DNA of 64,000 bases, taken from NCBI RefSeq assembly GCF_000019805.1, contig NC_010525.1, positions 372,001 to 436,000 of the forward strand. The letters are read 5' to 3'. Position 1 is the stretch's first letter. Every line of letters begins with the position of its first letter. Positions 47,729 to 57,210 of the stretch are shown in pieces. The DNA comes from Pyrobaculum neutrophilum V24Sta (lineage in GTDB: Archaea; Thermoproteota; Thermoprotei; Thermoproteales; Thermoproteaceae). A model generated the notes under the pieces. That model was not told the origin of the DNA. It worked only from the letters and a program-made list of their open reading frames with translations, and made no database searches. The translations under genes were made by a program, and so were the position numbers.

Positions 47729-48987
47729 GGCGCTTTAGACAGCACCATCTTCACCAGACGGGCGTAGTCCCCCACGCGGAAAAGCCCAGATATGTGCAAA
47801 ACGGCCACCGCCCCGGCCGCCGCCGCAAGCCCCCCCACGGGGCCTAGGAGGTAGGCAAGGGGCGCCAGCGCCGCCGTTAGGACGAGACCCCCCGCGAGGG
47901 GCCGCCTGGGCAGAGACCTCAGCGAGAGGAGGAAGGGCGGGAGGAAGCCGGCCGTCAGCGCTATGCCGGGAGGAAGCAGAGCGGAGGCTGTCGCCACCGA
48001 GGCCGAGCCAACCGCGCCGAGCACGGCCAGATCGCCCCACCGCCTCTCCACGTTGTACACAGCCGACGCCATAGACACGGCCGTCAGCTCCACCACAGCC
48101 GGCATCGCCGCCGCCAGCGACGCCGCCTCCCCCGCATATTCTCTGCCAAGTAGCGACATCAGGAGGGGGGAGGCGCCGGCCGCCGCCACAGCCAGCGGGA
48201 CGTTTACGCCGAGGGCCGCCCTGAGCCCCCTCTCCGCCAGCGACGTGCCGCCCTCCACCATCACAGGCACGCTGGCCTGGGCCAAGGCGCCGGCCACCGA
48301 GGAGGCGGCGAGAACCGCCATGGCGAGGAGATACAAAACCCCGGCCTGCCCAGTGTTCCCAAGCGCCCCCGCCACCACGACGCCCAGCGAAACGGCGAAC
48401 CCAACCGAGAAGTTCACAGCGTAGTTGCTGAGGCCAGCCGCGAGGAAGTCCCCCCAGCCCCCCGGCCTAGAGAGGCCCACCCGCGCAGCCGCGTAGATCC
48501 CCGCCGCAACCGCCGAGGCCAGAGAGGCGGCTGTGAAGGCAAAAAGCGGGGGGGCGGCGAATGGAAGAGCCAACTTCAGCACAGCCCCCACCAGAGCCGA
48601 GTAGAAGTACCCCGCAGAGGAGCCGGAAGCCACCAGAGCCCCGGCGGCCGCCCCAAAGAAGAGGGAGGAGGCGAGGAGCAACGGCGCCCAGTCGAACCCC
48701 AGCGCCGCCAGGGCCCCGCCCCCCGCCAGCGAGAGGAGGGCAGCGGCCACATAGGCTGTGGCCAAAGCGGAGCCGCCCCTCTCCGGCACAAACCTAAGCG
48801 TGTAGCTCTGGAGACCGATGTTCAAAAGCGCAGAGGCCACGTTGGCCGCCGCCACCTCATACGCCGCCGCCCCCAGGCCAGCCCTCCCCCCCAGCCTCGC
48901 GGCGATGCTCCAAAACACAAGGCCAGACAACGTAGTAGCCGCCGTGGCTGCCGTGATCCAAGCCGCGCTTTTTACAGCCCTCTCCAC
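47725..48987 (-). CDS. Wzx/MATE-like polysaccharide flippase
   Basis: Polytopic protein of 420 aa, about 12 hydrophobic helices, with the first-helix pattern of RfbX/Wzx exporters (W-I-T-A-A-T-A-A-T-T-L-S-G-L near 10). Predicted to flip lipid-linked glycans. First gene of the minus-strand glycan operon; a TATTTATATAG box about 24 nt upstream gives a leaderless ATG. The rich Ala/Val/Leu content makes family assignment less certain than the topology. Confidence 0.72.
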   Translation of the reverse strand: MERAVKSAAWITAATAATTLSGLVFWSIAARLGGRAGLGAAAYEVAAANVASALLNIGLQSYTLRFVPERGGSALATAYVAAALLSLAGGGALAALGFDWAPLLLASSLFFGAAAGALVASGSSAGYFYSALVGAVLKLALPFAAPPLFAFTAASLASAVAAGIYAAARVGLSRPGGWGDFLAAGLSNYAVNFSVGFAVSLGVVVAGALGNTGQAGVLYLLAMAVLAASSVAGALAQASVPVMVEGGTSLAERGLRAALGVNVPLAVAAAGASPLLMSLLGREYAGEAASLAAAMPAVVELTAVSMASAVYNVERRWGDLAVLGAVGSASVATASALLPPGIALTAGFLPPFLLSLRSLPRRPLAGGLVLTAALAPLAYLLGPVGGLAAAAGAVAVLHISGLFRVGDYARLVKMVLSKAP

Positions 48988-49003
48988 GCCCCAGAGACGC
49001 CCC

Positions 49004-49702
49004 CTATATAAATAGGTAGACGAAGCCCGTTGCCGTTATGAGTAGTCCCATGGCGGCGTCTAGGAGGCGCTGGTTTCCGGAGCAGCTGACGAGGCGTTGG
49101 CCTAGGAATATCCCCAGCCCCGCCACGAAGCCCCCCATCACCACCCGGTGCTTAAGCTCCACGCTTAACGCCACCTCACTAACCCTAGCCGCCGGGAGGA
49201 GAGCCTCAAGCTCTCTAACAAACGCCCTAGCGAGGGCAAAACTAGCCGCTGTTCCAATAAACACATCTAGCACGCCAACTAGGAAGTTTAACGCAACTCG
49301 GGCCGCCGGGTGCTTGAGGTGGAACTCCCTCGGCCCCCACGCGGCGTCTGCCAGCAACCTCCCGCCGGTGGCGAACATGGCGGCGGCTACGAGGTATTTG
49401 AGGATGGGAAGGGGGAGGAGTAGGAAGGCTAGGAATCCGGCGGCTATGCCGGCTAGCGCCGTGAGCGACCCCACCCGGAATATAGGCCCCTGCACCGCTT
49501 TTCGAGACGCGGCTAGGTTCAGCGCTATGGCTACAGCCGCCGCGATGGCGAAGCCAAGCAACACGGCGAAGGGGTCCTCCCCCGCGAAAATCAACACAGG
49601 AAAGAGGACGATGCTTGCGTAGGCCCCCTCTCTACTAGCCGTAGAAAGAGCGCCGGCAAAAAACCCAGCGTAAAACCACAAGGCAACCCTCCCCCAATCC
49701 AC
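49004..49702 (-). CDS. TauE/SafE-family membrane transporter
   Basis: Integral membrane protein of 232 aa, seven to eight helices in two halves. [12 protein letters not shown] near 15 and [12 protein letters not shown] near 140 are the paired internal-repeat loops of TauE/SafE anion exporters. GTG start 26 nt after a TTTTATAT box. Substrate unknown; sulfite or sulfonates are usual for the family. Divergent from the hydantoinase operon. Confidence 0.75.
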   Translation of the reverse strand: MDWGRVALWFYAGFFAGALSTASREGAYASIVLFPVLIFAGEDPFAVLLGFAIAAAVAIALNLAASRKAVQGPIFRVGSLTALAGIAAGFLAFLLLPLPILKYLVAAAMFATGGRLLADAAWGPREFHLKHPAARVALNFLVGVLDVFIGTAASFALARAFVRELEALLPAARVSEVALSVELKHRVVMGGFVAGLGIFLGQRLVSCSGNQRLLDAAMGLLITATGFVYLFI

Positions 49703-49740
49703 AGCGGCGGGAGAAAACGAATATAAAACAATTTCGCAAA

Positions 49741-49748
49741 GGTTTTAT
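49741..49748 (+). promoter_or_regulatory. TATA box of hyuAB operon
   Basis: GTTTTATC-type element centred about 25 nt before ATG 49769; back to back with the TTTTATAT box of the TauE-like gene at 49721-49728. Confidence 0.5.
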
Positions 49749-49768
49749 CCCCGCGACTCTTTACAGAA

Positions 49769-51718
49769 ATGCCGCGGCGGATCGTGGCGGTGGACGTCGG
49801 GGGGACCTTCACGGACTTCGTCGCAGTGGACGAGACGGGGGCGGTGAAAACCCTCAAGATGTTGTCCACGCCGAGGGAGCCGGAGAGGGCCGTGGCGGAG
49901 GGGCTGTCCAGGCTGGACTTCGGCGAGGTTCTCCACGCCTCCACCATCGGCACAAACGCCCTCCTCGGCCAGATGGGGCTGGAGCTTCCCAAGGTTGCGC
50001 TCTTCACCACGAGGGGCTTCCGCGACGTGATAGAGATAGGGCGGCAGAACAGGCCTAGGCTGTACGACCTCTACTTCGCCAAGCCACGCCAGCTTGTGCC
50101 AAGGGAGCTCAGGTTCGAGGTAGACGAGAGAACGCTGGCAGACGGCACAGTGGAGAAGGCCGTCGAGCCCACTGAGGTGGAGGCGCTGGCCGCCCGCGCC
50201 CGATCCATGGGCGCCGTAAGCGCCGCGGTGGCCTTCCTCCACTCCTACGCAAACCCCAGCAACGAGAAAGCCGCCAAGGAGGTGCTCCAGAGGTGGTTCA
50301 GCTACGTCACCGCGTCGCACGAGGCGGCGCAGGAGCCTAGGGAGTACGAGCGCTTCTCCACAGCCGTCGTCAACGCGGCTTTGATGCCGCTGGTAGGACG
50401 CTACCTGTCCCGCCTGAGGGAGTTCGTAGAGGGCAGAGGCGGGTCGCTCTACGTCATGTCCAGCTCCGGCGGACTTGTGACAGTTGAGGAGGCCGCCAGG
50501 AGGCCTGTGCAACTGGTAGAGTCGGGCCCCGCGGCCGGCGTCGTCGCCGCGGCTGAGCTGGCCAAGCTGGCGGGTGAGGCCAGAGTAATCTCCTTCGACA
50601 TGGGAGGAACGACGGCGAAGGCCGGCACGGTGGTGGACTTCCAGCCGTCCATCACCACAGAGTACGAGGTAGGCGGGGAGAGCCACAGAGGGAGGCTTGT
50701 CAAAGGCTCGGGCTACCCTGTGAGGTTCCCCTTCGTAGATCTGGCCGAGGTGTCGGCGGGCGGGGGGACGGTCATATGGAGAGACGCGGGAGGCGCCCTC
50801 AGGGTGGGGCCCATAAGCGCGGGGGCGGACCCAGGGCCCGTCTCCTACGGCAGGGGAGGCACCCAGCCAACGGTCACAGACGCAAACCTAGCCCTGGGCA
50901 GAATCCCGGAGGCCTTGGCCGGCGGCGCGCTGAAGCTCAACGCCAAAGCCGCATTAGAGGCGTTGGGCAAGCTGGGCGACCCAGTCGACGTAGCTGCAGA
51001 CGCGGTAAAGCTTGTGGATGTGGAGATGGCGAGAGCCATAAGGCTGGTCACGGTGGAGCGGGGTCTAAACCCGGGGGACTTCGCGCTTATGGCCTTCGGC
51101 GGGGCGGGGCCGCAACACGCCGCGGAGCTCGCCGAGGAGGTCGGCATAAGCCGCGTGTTGGTGCCCCCCCTCCCGGGGGTATTCACCTCGCTGGGCATGC
51201 TCATGGCCGACTTCCGGTTCGAGGCCAGGATGGCCTACCCCAGAGACCTGGAGGGCGGGTTTAGACGGCTGGAGGAGGAGCTGGCCCGGTACCGCCCCGA
51301 CTACTACGTGAGATATGCCGACGTTAGATATGTGGGGCAGGGCTGGGAGCTCACGATCCCACTAGGCCAAGATCTCACGCCACAGGCCGTCAGGCGGGCC
51401 TTCGAGGAGAAACACAAGGCGACCTACGGATTTGTCCTAGACAGGCCGGTGGAGGTTGTGACGATACGCGTGTTCGCCGTCGTGAAGAGGCAGAAGCCGA
51501 AGCTCCCACAGCCGCCGGAGGGGGGAGACCCCGCGCCGCAGGAGAAGGAGGTCTACTTCGACGGCTGGACTAAAGCCGCAGTTTACAACAGGTCGGAGCT
51601 ACCGCTGGGCTACCGGGTGAGGGGCCCAGCGCTGATCGTCGAAGACTACTCCACCACGGTGGTGCCGCCGAGGTGGGAGGCGGAGGTGAAGAGGTACGGA
51701 CTTGAGCTGAGGCTATGA
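49769..51718 (+). CDS. hyuA: Hydantoinase A / 5-oxoprolinase-type ATPase subunit
   Basis: ATP-dependent subunit of N-methylhydantoinase/oxoprolinase-type enzymes, 649 aa. Actin-like ATP-binding motifs are D-V-G-G-T-F-T-D-F at 7-15, F-D-M-G-G-T-T-A-K near 280 and [10 protein letters not shown] near 440. The pair with HyuB, overlapping by 4 bp, gives the full enzyme that opens cyclic amides or, in related acetone-carboxylase-type systems, carboxylates ketones. The substrate is not readable from sequence. Confidence 0.88.
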   Translation: MPRRIVAVDVGGTFTDFVAVDETGAVKTLKMLSTPREPERAVAEGLSRLDFGEVLHASTIGTNALLGQMGLELPKVALFTTRGFRDVIEIGRQNRPRLYDLYFAKPRQLVPRELRFEVDERTLADGTVEKAVEPTEVEALAARARSMGAVSAAVAFLHSYANPSNEKAAKEVLQRWFSYVTASHEAAQEPREYERFSTAVVNAALMPLVGRYLSRLREFVEGRGGSLYVMSSSGGLVTVEEAARRPVQLVESGPAAGVVAAAELAKLAGEARVISFDMGGTTAKAGTVVDFQPSITTEYEVGGESHRGRLVKGSGYPVRFPFVDLAEVSAGGGTVIWRDAGGALRVGPISAGADPGPVSYGRGGTQPTVTDANLALGRIPEALAGGALKLNAKAALEALGKLGDPVDVAADAVKLVDVEMARAIRLVTVERGLNPGDFALMAFGGAGPQHAAELAEEVGISRVLVPPLPGVFTSLGMLMADFRFEARMAYPRDLEGGFRRLEEELARYRPDYYVRYADVRYVGQGWELTIPLGQDLTPQAVRRAFEEKHKATYGFVLDRPVEVVTIRVFAVVKRQKPKLPQPPEGGDPAPQEKEVYFDGWTKAAVYNRSELPLGYRVRGPALIVEDYSTTVVPPRWEAEVKRYGLELRL

Positions 51719-53259
51719 GGTGGGAGATCATCTACAAAGCCACTGAGTACATCGCCGAGGAGGCCGGGATCGCGCTGAGGAACTCCGCATTCTCGCCCAA
51801 CATCAGAGAGCGCATGGACCACAGCGTCGCTGTGGTAGACGCAGAAGGCCGCGTCGTGGCGCAGGCCGAGCACATACCGGTCCACCTGGGGTCCCTCCAC
51901 GTCGGAGTTAGAAACCTGCTGGGGGCCGTCGAGGAGCTGGGGGAGGGCGACGCCGTTTTAACCAACGACCCGTACATCGCCGGGACACACCTCAACGATG
52001 TCCTCCTGTTGTACCCAGTCCACTGGCGGGGGAGGCTCGTCGCCTACATAGCCTCGAAGGCGCACTACGTAGATGTGGGAGGGCCCCTCCCCGCGTCGCT
52101 TAACCCACGGGCGGAGACCATATACGAGGAGGGGGTCGTCATACCGCCCGTGAAAATACTGAGGCGGGGGGAGCTAAATAGGGAGGCCCTGTCTTTCATC
52201 CTGGAGAACTTCAAAACGCCGGAGGCCGCGCGGGGCGACCTAGAGGCTCAGCTCGCAGCCTCGCGCGTCGGCGCGGCTAAGGTGAGAGAGCTCTTCGAGC
52301 GCTACGGCGAGAGGGTGCTAGACGCCTGGAGAGAGGCCGTGGAATACGGCAGGAGGCTGGCCCTAGGCGAGATTTCCAGGTGGCCCCGGGGGAGGTACGA
52401 GGCCGTCGACTATCTCGACTGGAGGGGGGAGCTACTGCCCATTAGAGTTGCGCTCGAGGTGGGAGAGGGCGGGGTGAGGGCGGATTTCACGGGGACGGCG
52501 AGGCAGGCCGAGGCCCCCATAAACGCCGTCTTCGGGGTGACCTACTCCGCGGCGGCTTTCGCGGTTAGGGCGGCGCTGGCCGCCGACGTGCCGACAAACC
52601 ACGGCTTCTACAGCGTTGTGGAGGTGGAGGCCCCCCTGGGCACCATAGTCAACCCCGTGAAACCCGCGGCGGTGGGCGCCGGCAACCTGGAGACAAGCCA
52701 GAGGGTGGCGGACGCCGTCTTCATGGCCCTCTCCAGGGCACTGCCGGGGAGGATCCCCGCGGCGGGCTCCGGCACAATGATGAACGTGATGATCGGAGGC
52801 GTCTGGAGAGGCAGATACTGGTCCTACTACGAGACAATAGGCGGCGGGACAGGCGGGCGGCCCAACAGCCCAGGCGTCTCCGGCGTCCACGTCAACATGA
52901 CAAACACCCTAAACACCCCCATAGAAATAGCGGAGAGGACATACCCCATCAAGTTCACCGCCTACAAGATACGCGAGGGGAGCGGAGGCCCCGGCAGATA
53001 CAGAGGCGGAGACGGAATAGTCCGGGCCTTCAAGACGCTGGCCCCCGCCACCCTCTCGATAATAGCCAGCCGCTTCGACACCCGGCCGTGGGGGCTAGAG
53101 GGCGGCTGCCCCGGAAAGCCGGCAAAAGCCCTAGTCAAGAGGCGGGGCGGAGAATTCGCCATAAGGTCAGACACGGTGTACCTCGACGAAGGCGACGAAG
53201 TCGTGATAGAGACGCCAGGCGGAGGAGGCTACGGCCCCCCAGACCAGCCCTGCGATTAA
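51715..53259 (+). CDS. hyuB: Hydantoinase B / 5-oxoprolinase-type subunit
   Basis: Partner subunit, 514 aa. Hallmarks: E-R-M-D-H-S-V-A near 36, H-I-P-V-H-L-G-S near 60, N-D-P-Y-I-A-G-T-H-L-N-D near 82 and G-G-G-G-Y-G near the end. The first ATG overlaps hyuA's stop. The histidine and aspartate clusters around 60-95 hold the metal site in the family. The 3' end overlaps a convergent DsrE-like gene by 4 bp. Confidence 0.88.
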   Translation: MRWEIIYKATEYIAEEAGIALRNSAFSPNIRERMDHSVAVVDAEGRVVAQAEHIPVHLGSLHVGVRNLLGAVEELGEGDAVLTNDPYIAGTHLNDVLLLYPVHWRGRLVAYIASKAHYVDVGGPLPASLNPRAETIYEEGVVIPPVKILRRGELNREALSFILENFKTPEAARGDLEAQLAASRVGAAKVRELFERYGERVLDAWREAVEYGRRLALGEISRWPRGRYEAVDYLDWRGELLPIRVALEVGEGGVRADFTGTARQAEAPINAVFGVTYSAAAFAVRAALAADVPTNHGFYSVVEVEAPLGTIVNPVKPAAVGAGNLETSQRVADAVFMALSRALPGRIPAAGSGTMMNVMIGGVWRGRYWSYYETIGGGTGGRPNSPGVSGVHVNMTNTLNTPIEIAERTYPIKFTAYKIREGSGGPGRYRGGDGIVRAFKTLAPATLSIIASRFDTRPWGLEGGCPGKPAKALVKRRGGEFAIRSDTVYLDEGDEVVIETPGGGGYGPPDQPCD

Positions 53260-53591
53260 GGCTTGACGTATATATAGCCCTGCTGAACCAACTCCACAAT
53301 TTTCACGATGCCCGCAGGCACAACCTCCGCCTCTGCCACAAGAGACGAGGGGTCAATCCCCAAGTTCCTAAGCGCGTTGCTACAGACGTAGAACCTCACC
53401 CCCCTCCTAGCCAGCGACGCGATCCTCTCCCCAAACTGGGACCCCCTAACGAAGTGCCTCACCCCAGGCCCGTTAGCCACCAGAGCCACCTCCCCCCGCC
53501 CAACAGCCGCGAGAAAGTTCTCCGCATTAGACAACGCAATAGACATCGGCCCCACATCATCGCTATCCACATGAAGCAACAGCCTATACAC
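53256..53591 (-). CDS. DsrE/DsrF-like protein
   Basis: Small 111-aa protein of the DsrE fold. H-V-D-S-D-D near the start, V-A-N-G-P-G-V near 38, the conserved Cys in F-Y-V-C-S-N near 70 and the family tail G-Y-I-Y-V-K-P. DsrE-like proteins carry sulfur as persulfide on that Cys. GTG 53591 is chosen from a CGTTTATTTG element; GTG 53609 is the longer alternative. Useful in a sulfur-metabolising host, though the partner is unknown. Confidence 0.75.
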   Translation of the reverse strand: MYRLLLHVDSDDVGPMSIALSNAENFLAAVGRGEVALVANGPGVRHFVRGSQFGERIASLARRGVRFYVCSNALRNLGIDPSSLVAEAEVVPAGIVKIVELVQQGYIYVKP

Positions 53592-53665
53592 GACCCAAAA
53601 CACCCACACCCAAATAAACGTTACCGCCTACAAAACGCCACCCCCCGAAAAACCCACTACACCCC

Positions 53666-54223
53666 TCACCCGCCGAAGCCCAACGCCCTCCTTAGGCCGG
53701 CCAAAGCCTCCCCAAGCTCAGACGTCCACCCCACCCTCGTCCTCAAACCCTCCACCCCCTTCGCCAGTTCCGATATTAGCAAGACGACGTCTCTCGCCGC
53801 CTCCTCCCTAGAAGTGTACTTCGAGAGGGCGCCGTCCGGGTCCGGCCCGTGGTACTGGTAGTCGTGGAGATCGAGGGCTACAGCCGTATAAGGCGAAACG
53901 CCAGCGTGCCCCACCTCTTCGAGCATCTGTGAGAGTCTTTTCATTTTGGTTGTGGGGAGGCGGGGGACGGCCGTGGACTCCAGCCAGCGCCTCTCCTCCT
54001 CGCTCTTGGCGGCGGCCTTGAGTCTTTCCAGCTCTAGCCTCATGAGAGCCGCCATGTACGCCCTCCACGCCTGGAAAGCCTTCCCCGCCGCATTCCTCAC
54101 GAGACCGCGTTGTAGGAAGTCAAGGGCTAGCTTGGCTTCGACGAGAGCCTCAAGAAGACGCGCCGCGACGTACCCCTCCTCCGTGGGCCTAGGAAGAGGT
54201 CTCTCCAAAAACTCGGCAGACAC
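53666..54223 (-). CDS. PaREP1-family protein, copy 1
   Basis: Member of the Pyrobaculum PaREP1/PaREP8 family, 185 aa from a GTG set by TATA spacing (longer GTG at 54238 possible). Core R-N-A-A-G-K-A-F-Q-A-W near 45, R-L-P-T-T-K-M near 95 and Y-Q-Y-H-G-P-D-P-D-G near 135 are the family signature. Helical, HEPN-like in outline, function unknown. Nearly identical to the gene at 57.2 kb, including its promoter, so the two are recent duplicates. Confidence 0.78.
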   Translation of the reverse strand: MSAEFLERPLPRPTEEGYVAARLLEALVEAKLALDFLQRGLVRNAAGKAFQAWRAYMAALMRLELERLKAAAKSEEERRWLESTAVPRLPTTKMKRLSQMLEEVGHAGVSPYTAVALDLHDYQYHGPDPDGALSKYTSREEAARDVVLLISELAKGVEGLRTRVGWTSELGEALAGLRRALGFGG

Positions 54224-54250
54224 CACAAAAAGATACACAGCTTTTAAAAA
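54217..54250. repeat. 34-bp exact repeat, copy 1 (PaREP1 promoter)
   Basis: Identical to 57777-57810. It spans the start codons and TATA-like TTTTTAAAAG of both PaREP1 genes, in the same orientation. High identity continues into the coding regions. Confidence 0.85.
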
Positions 54251-54368
54251 ACTATAGACCTAGGACAACTGCGTCACAAGCCCCGATTGGCGCGCTCAGC
54301 CACGGCTTGAGACTCACGGGCTGGCGACACATCAACTACAGGGCCGACGCACCTGAACGCCTTAAACC

Positions 54369-54875
54369 TCAGAGAACTTCCGCATAGCCGGTTATAGAGT
54401 CGTTGCAGTATAGTATTCTCAGCTGTGTGCCGCTTGGCTTGTATCTAGAGCGCTCTCTACGCACGAGCGTAGCGACCCTCTGGAACACCTCCATCGGGAT
54501 CACTACTACGCAGTTCTTGACAACCCCCACCCCCCTCCTACTAGGCGAGTTGAACCTGTTTACCACCTCCTCGGCCCACCTGAGGCAACTCTCGCACTTC
54601 TGCCTAAGCGTATCGGGGTTCAGCGCATCATCTGCTTTATTCTTATCGACAGCTATTCTTTTGAGCTCAACTGAGTAGATCTCCACATAGTTGTCTCTTC
54701 TAAGGACAACGACGCAGTCGCAATGCGGCCCCTCAGCTACTGCCTCCTCGCCGTCTGCAAACAGAATCGTGACTCCCCTATCCGACAGCGCCACTGAGCA
54801 GTCGTTTTCTCCGCAGATGCAACAGCGCCTACCCACGTTGGGCGTCTGAAGGCAGTCAGGCCGCAGACCCGGCAT
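54369..54875 (-). CDS. Putative PD-(D/E)XK nuclease partner of ATPase
   Basis: Protein of 168 aa with a Cys-rich front (C-C-I-C near 18, C near 26) that may bind zinc. Its core D53-C-V-V-V followed 17 residues later by E70-L-K72 fits a PD-(D/E)XK nuclease active site. The C-terminal half has a C-E-S-C pair near 93 and a V-V-I-P-M-E strand. It starts 6 bp after the ATPase stop. An ATPase plus nuclease pair is a common form for anti-mobile-element defence; this specific pair is not one I know. Confidence 0.55.
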   Translation of the reverse strand: MPGLRPDCLQTPNVGRRCCICGENDCSVALSDRGVTILFADGEEAVAEGPHCDCVVVLRRDNYVEIYSVELKRIAVDKNKADDALNPDTLRQKCESCLRWAEEVVNRFNSPSRRGVGVVKNCVVVIPMEVFQRVATLVRRERSRYKPSGTQLRILYCNDSITGYAEVL

Positions 54876-54881
54876 ATTTGC

Positions 54882-56483
54882 TCACCTCCGGCGGCTCGCA
54901 AGGCGAAAGGCCCAATCGGTGAGCTCGTCGATTACCCTGCTTATCCCAGGTACCTCCTTGCCGAGCACGTCCTCCGGCCTCACAGCCGCCACCCTGCCCT
55001 CTCTTGTGAATTCGTAGATCCTCAGGTCTACGGCGGCCTCCGCCACGGCCCCAGCCAACACGTCAACGCCCTCCTTCACATGGGGCAGAACCCTCGCCAG
55101 CAGCTCCACAACCCATTGCCTGTCCGGCCTCTGCACCGCCAGCTGGCTCATGGTGATGGCCAACAGATCGCTGTGTGTGGTAGCCACGACCCTACACCCG
55201 CACAGAGCCGGTAGCGAGACTAAGAAGAGCGCCATCGCTATCTGCGCCCCGGGGTGCAACTGGGCCTCGGGCTCCTCGACAAGCACCAGAGATCTACCGC
55301 CCACGCTCAGCAGGGAGAAGAGAAGGCCGGCGACCTCGCCCACAAGAGCGGAAGACAGCCGAATCTCGACAAGCGACCCACGCCAGTCCCTGTACATCAC
55401 CCTCCCTGCGGCGCCCGGCACCAGCCTGCCCTCCAGCAGAGGCGCGGCGGCGTCGAGAACCCTCGCCCCCGCCTCGTCGAGCCACTCCAACAGACGCCTC
55501 CGCCCCTCGCTCGCCCAGTAGACATAGCTCGCCAACACGCCTGGATAGAACTCCTCAACCAACCTACGCAGGTACACAGGCCTGGCATACGGCTCCCTAG
55601 AGGCGCTCTCCAGCGCCAAGACGAGCACACTTCTGCCAAAAGGAACAAAACGCAGCCCCTCAAAACCAAGGCGGCTCCTCAAAGCGCCGCGGACGCCCCC
55701 CACCACAGCACTAGAAAGATAGGCAGCCGACCTGCGCACAACCTTAGACACCAACTCCTCCACATACTCGTCCAACGCCTTGGACAAACCCCCATCGGTT
55801 TTCTCCACGCGGCCGGCGCCCCCCGGCGAGAAAGCCCGCGTATCTATGCGGAACTCAAGCCACACACTCGACCTCCCACCCACCCCAACATCAAAGTGAA
55901 GACTCACCGAGGACGAGAACAGCAGACGCTCCAACTCATCACCCCCACAACCCAACCTCCTAAGTACTTCACCTGCCTGCCCAAACCACCCCAACGGATA
56001 CCGGCGCTCCGCCTCAACACGGAGTCTCTGCGCGCCCACAACATCAAGCGGCTCGAGCGGCTCAAGCCGCACCGCGTCCACCCCCCTCACAGGCACAAGC
56101 TCGGCCATAAAGCCGTAAAACGCGTCCACAGCCATCTGCCTCAAGACACCCACGTCCACCGCCCACTCCATCGGCGGACCTCTAACGACAACAGAGCCCC
56201 CGGCCTCAGCCACCTTAAGACCCACCTCGCCCATCCGCCCCAAAACGGTACGAGCCTCTTCAACCCCACCCGACCTCAAAGCCGCAACCAGCTCAACCAC
56301 CCCAGAAACCAACCTCCGGACGCTCGACGACGCCTCCGCCCGGAACTCGCGCTCTAGATACTCCGCAATCCTAGCCGACAGCCTCCTCTCCACACGCCCA
56401 GCGGCGTACCTGTCAAGAGGCGACAGCTTCGCATAGATTGCCCGCAGAGCGTTTACAATGGGCCTGGGCTCCGCCGTCTGCAA
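54882..56483 (-). CDS. ABC/OLD-like ATPase lacking Walker A (probably 5'-truncated)
   Basis: Protein of 533 aa with the C-terminal half of an AAA_21/OLD-type ATPase: signature-like S-S-A-L-V-G-E near 377, Walker B L-V-L-V-E-E-P-E-A-Q (399-408) and H-loop A-T-T-H-S-D (434-439). The N-terminus begins at I-V-N-A-L-R-A-I-Y, the helix that normally follows Walker A; no G-x4-G-K-S/T exists in the frame or upstream. The only start is TTG at 56483 and a TGA lies six codons before it. The gene appears to have lost its first 30-40 codons, perhaps when the upstream RHH-PaREP1 gene arrived. May be inactive. Confidence 0.65.
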   Translation of the reverse strand: MQTAEPRPIVNALRAIYAKLSPLDRYAAGRVERRLSARIAEYLEREFRAEASSSVRRLVSGVVELVAALRSGGVEEARTVLGRMGEVGLKVAEAGGSVVVRGPPMEWAVDVGVLRQMAVDAFYGFMAELVPVRGVDAVRLEPLEPLDVVGAQRLRVEAERRYPLGWFGQAGEVLRRLGCGGDELERLLFSSSVSLHFDVGVGGRSSVWLEFRIDTRAFSPGGAGRVEKTDGGLSKALDEYVEELVSKVVRRSAAYLSSAVVGGVRGALRSRLGFEGLRFVPFGRSVLVLALESASREPYARPVYLRRLVEEFYPGVLASYVYWASEGRRRLLEWLDEAGARVLDAAAPLLEGRLVPGAAGRVMYRDWRGSLVEIRLSSALVGEVAGLLFSLLSVGGRSLVLVEEPEAQLHPGAQIAMALFLVSLPALCGCRVVATTHSDLLAITMSQLAVQRPDRQWVVELLARVLPHVKEGVDVLAGAVAEAAVDLRIYEFTREGRVAAVRPEDVLGKEVPGISRVIDELTDWAFRLASRRR

Positions 56484-56513
56484 ACCGGCGAATCGCCCTC
56501 AGAGAGCTACAAA

Positions 56514-56522
56514 GATATTAAT
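56514..56522 (+). promoter_or_regulatory. TATA box of RHH-PaREP1 gene
   Basis: ATATTAATA, symmetric, centred 26 nt before ATG 56545; could also serve the minus-strand ATPase gene, about 36 nt away. Confidence 0.5.
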
Positions 56523-56544
56523 ACGTGTAGCGTGGGGAAGTTCA

Positions 56545-57033
56545 ATGTCGGCTCTGACCCTCCCGCGCAACATCGCCGAGCGCGTCAGGGAGGAGGCGAG
56601 GAGGCTTGGGATGAGCGTCGAGGAGTACCTCGTCGACCTGCTCACCCAGGGCCTCGACCCCCGATCCCGCGCCGAGGAGTACATAAACGCGGCGAGGGAC
56701 CTCCTGGAGCAGGCCAGGGAGGAGCTGGAGAGAGGCGACGTGAGGCAGGCCGCTGAGAAGCTGTGGGGCGCCGCCGCCCTAGCCGTGAAGGCCTACGCGG
56801 CGTGGAGAGAGGGGCGGAGGCTCGCCAGCCACGGCGAGCTGTGGGAATACAGCACAGTCCTCCGCAGAGACCTCGGCAGGTGGGCCGCAGACGCGTGGAA
56901 CGCCGGAAACGCCATGCACACGTGCTTCTACGAGGGCTGGTGCAGGAAGGAGCACGTGGAGGACGCCATTGAGGAGGTGGGGAAGCTGGTAAGAGAAGTA
57001 GAAACCAGAATCAAGACCGGCCAGACGCAGTAG
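56545..57033 (+). CDS. Ribbon-helix-helix plus PaREP1-domain fusion protein
   Basis: Protein of 162 aa. Residues 1-40 (L-T-L-P-R-N-I-A-E-R-V then M-S-V-E-E-Y-L-V-D-L) look like an RHH/CopG DNA-binding domain. Residues 45-155 form a PaREP1-type helical domain: Y-I-N-A-A-R-D-L-L-E-Q-A, A-A-E-K-L-W-G-A-A-A-L-A-V-K-A-Y and an H-T-C-F-Y-E-G-W segment. The two-part design resembles antitoxins or HEPN-type partners. Leaderless start at ATG 56545. Divergent from the truncated ATPase. Confidence 0.68.
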   Translation: MSALTLPRNIAERVREEARRLGMSVEEYLVDLLTQGLDPRSRAEEYINAARDLLEQAREELERGDVRQAAEKLWGAAALAVKAYAAWREGRRLASHGELWEYSTVLRRDLGRWAADAWNAGNAMHTCFYEGWCRKEHVEDAIEEVGKLVREVETRIKTGQTQ

Positions 57034-57210
57034 CGCCAGGCACCCCTCACCCGAAGGCAGACCCCAGCCACCGGCGGCAACCGCCACAAACAACAAACCC
57101 AGCTACAGAAACGGCGGAGCCCCCACGAGGCCCCCCTCAGCCACCGCAACCGCCGAGATGCCACCGAGACGACAAGGCCACCGCCCTACAGAACCCCAAA
57201 CCACCCGGAG

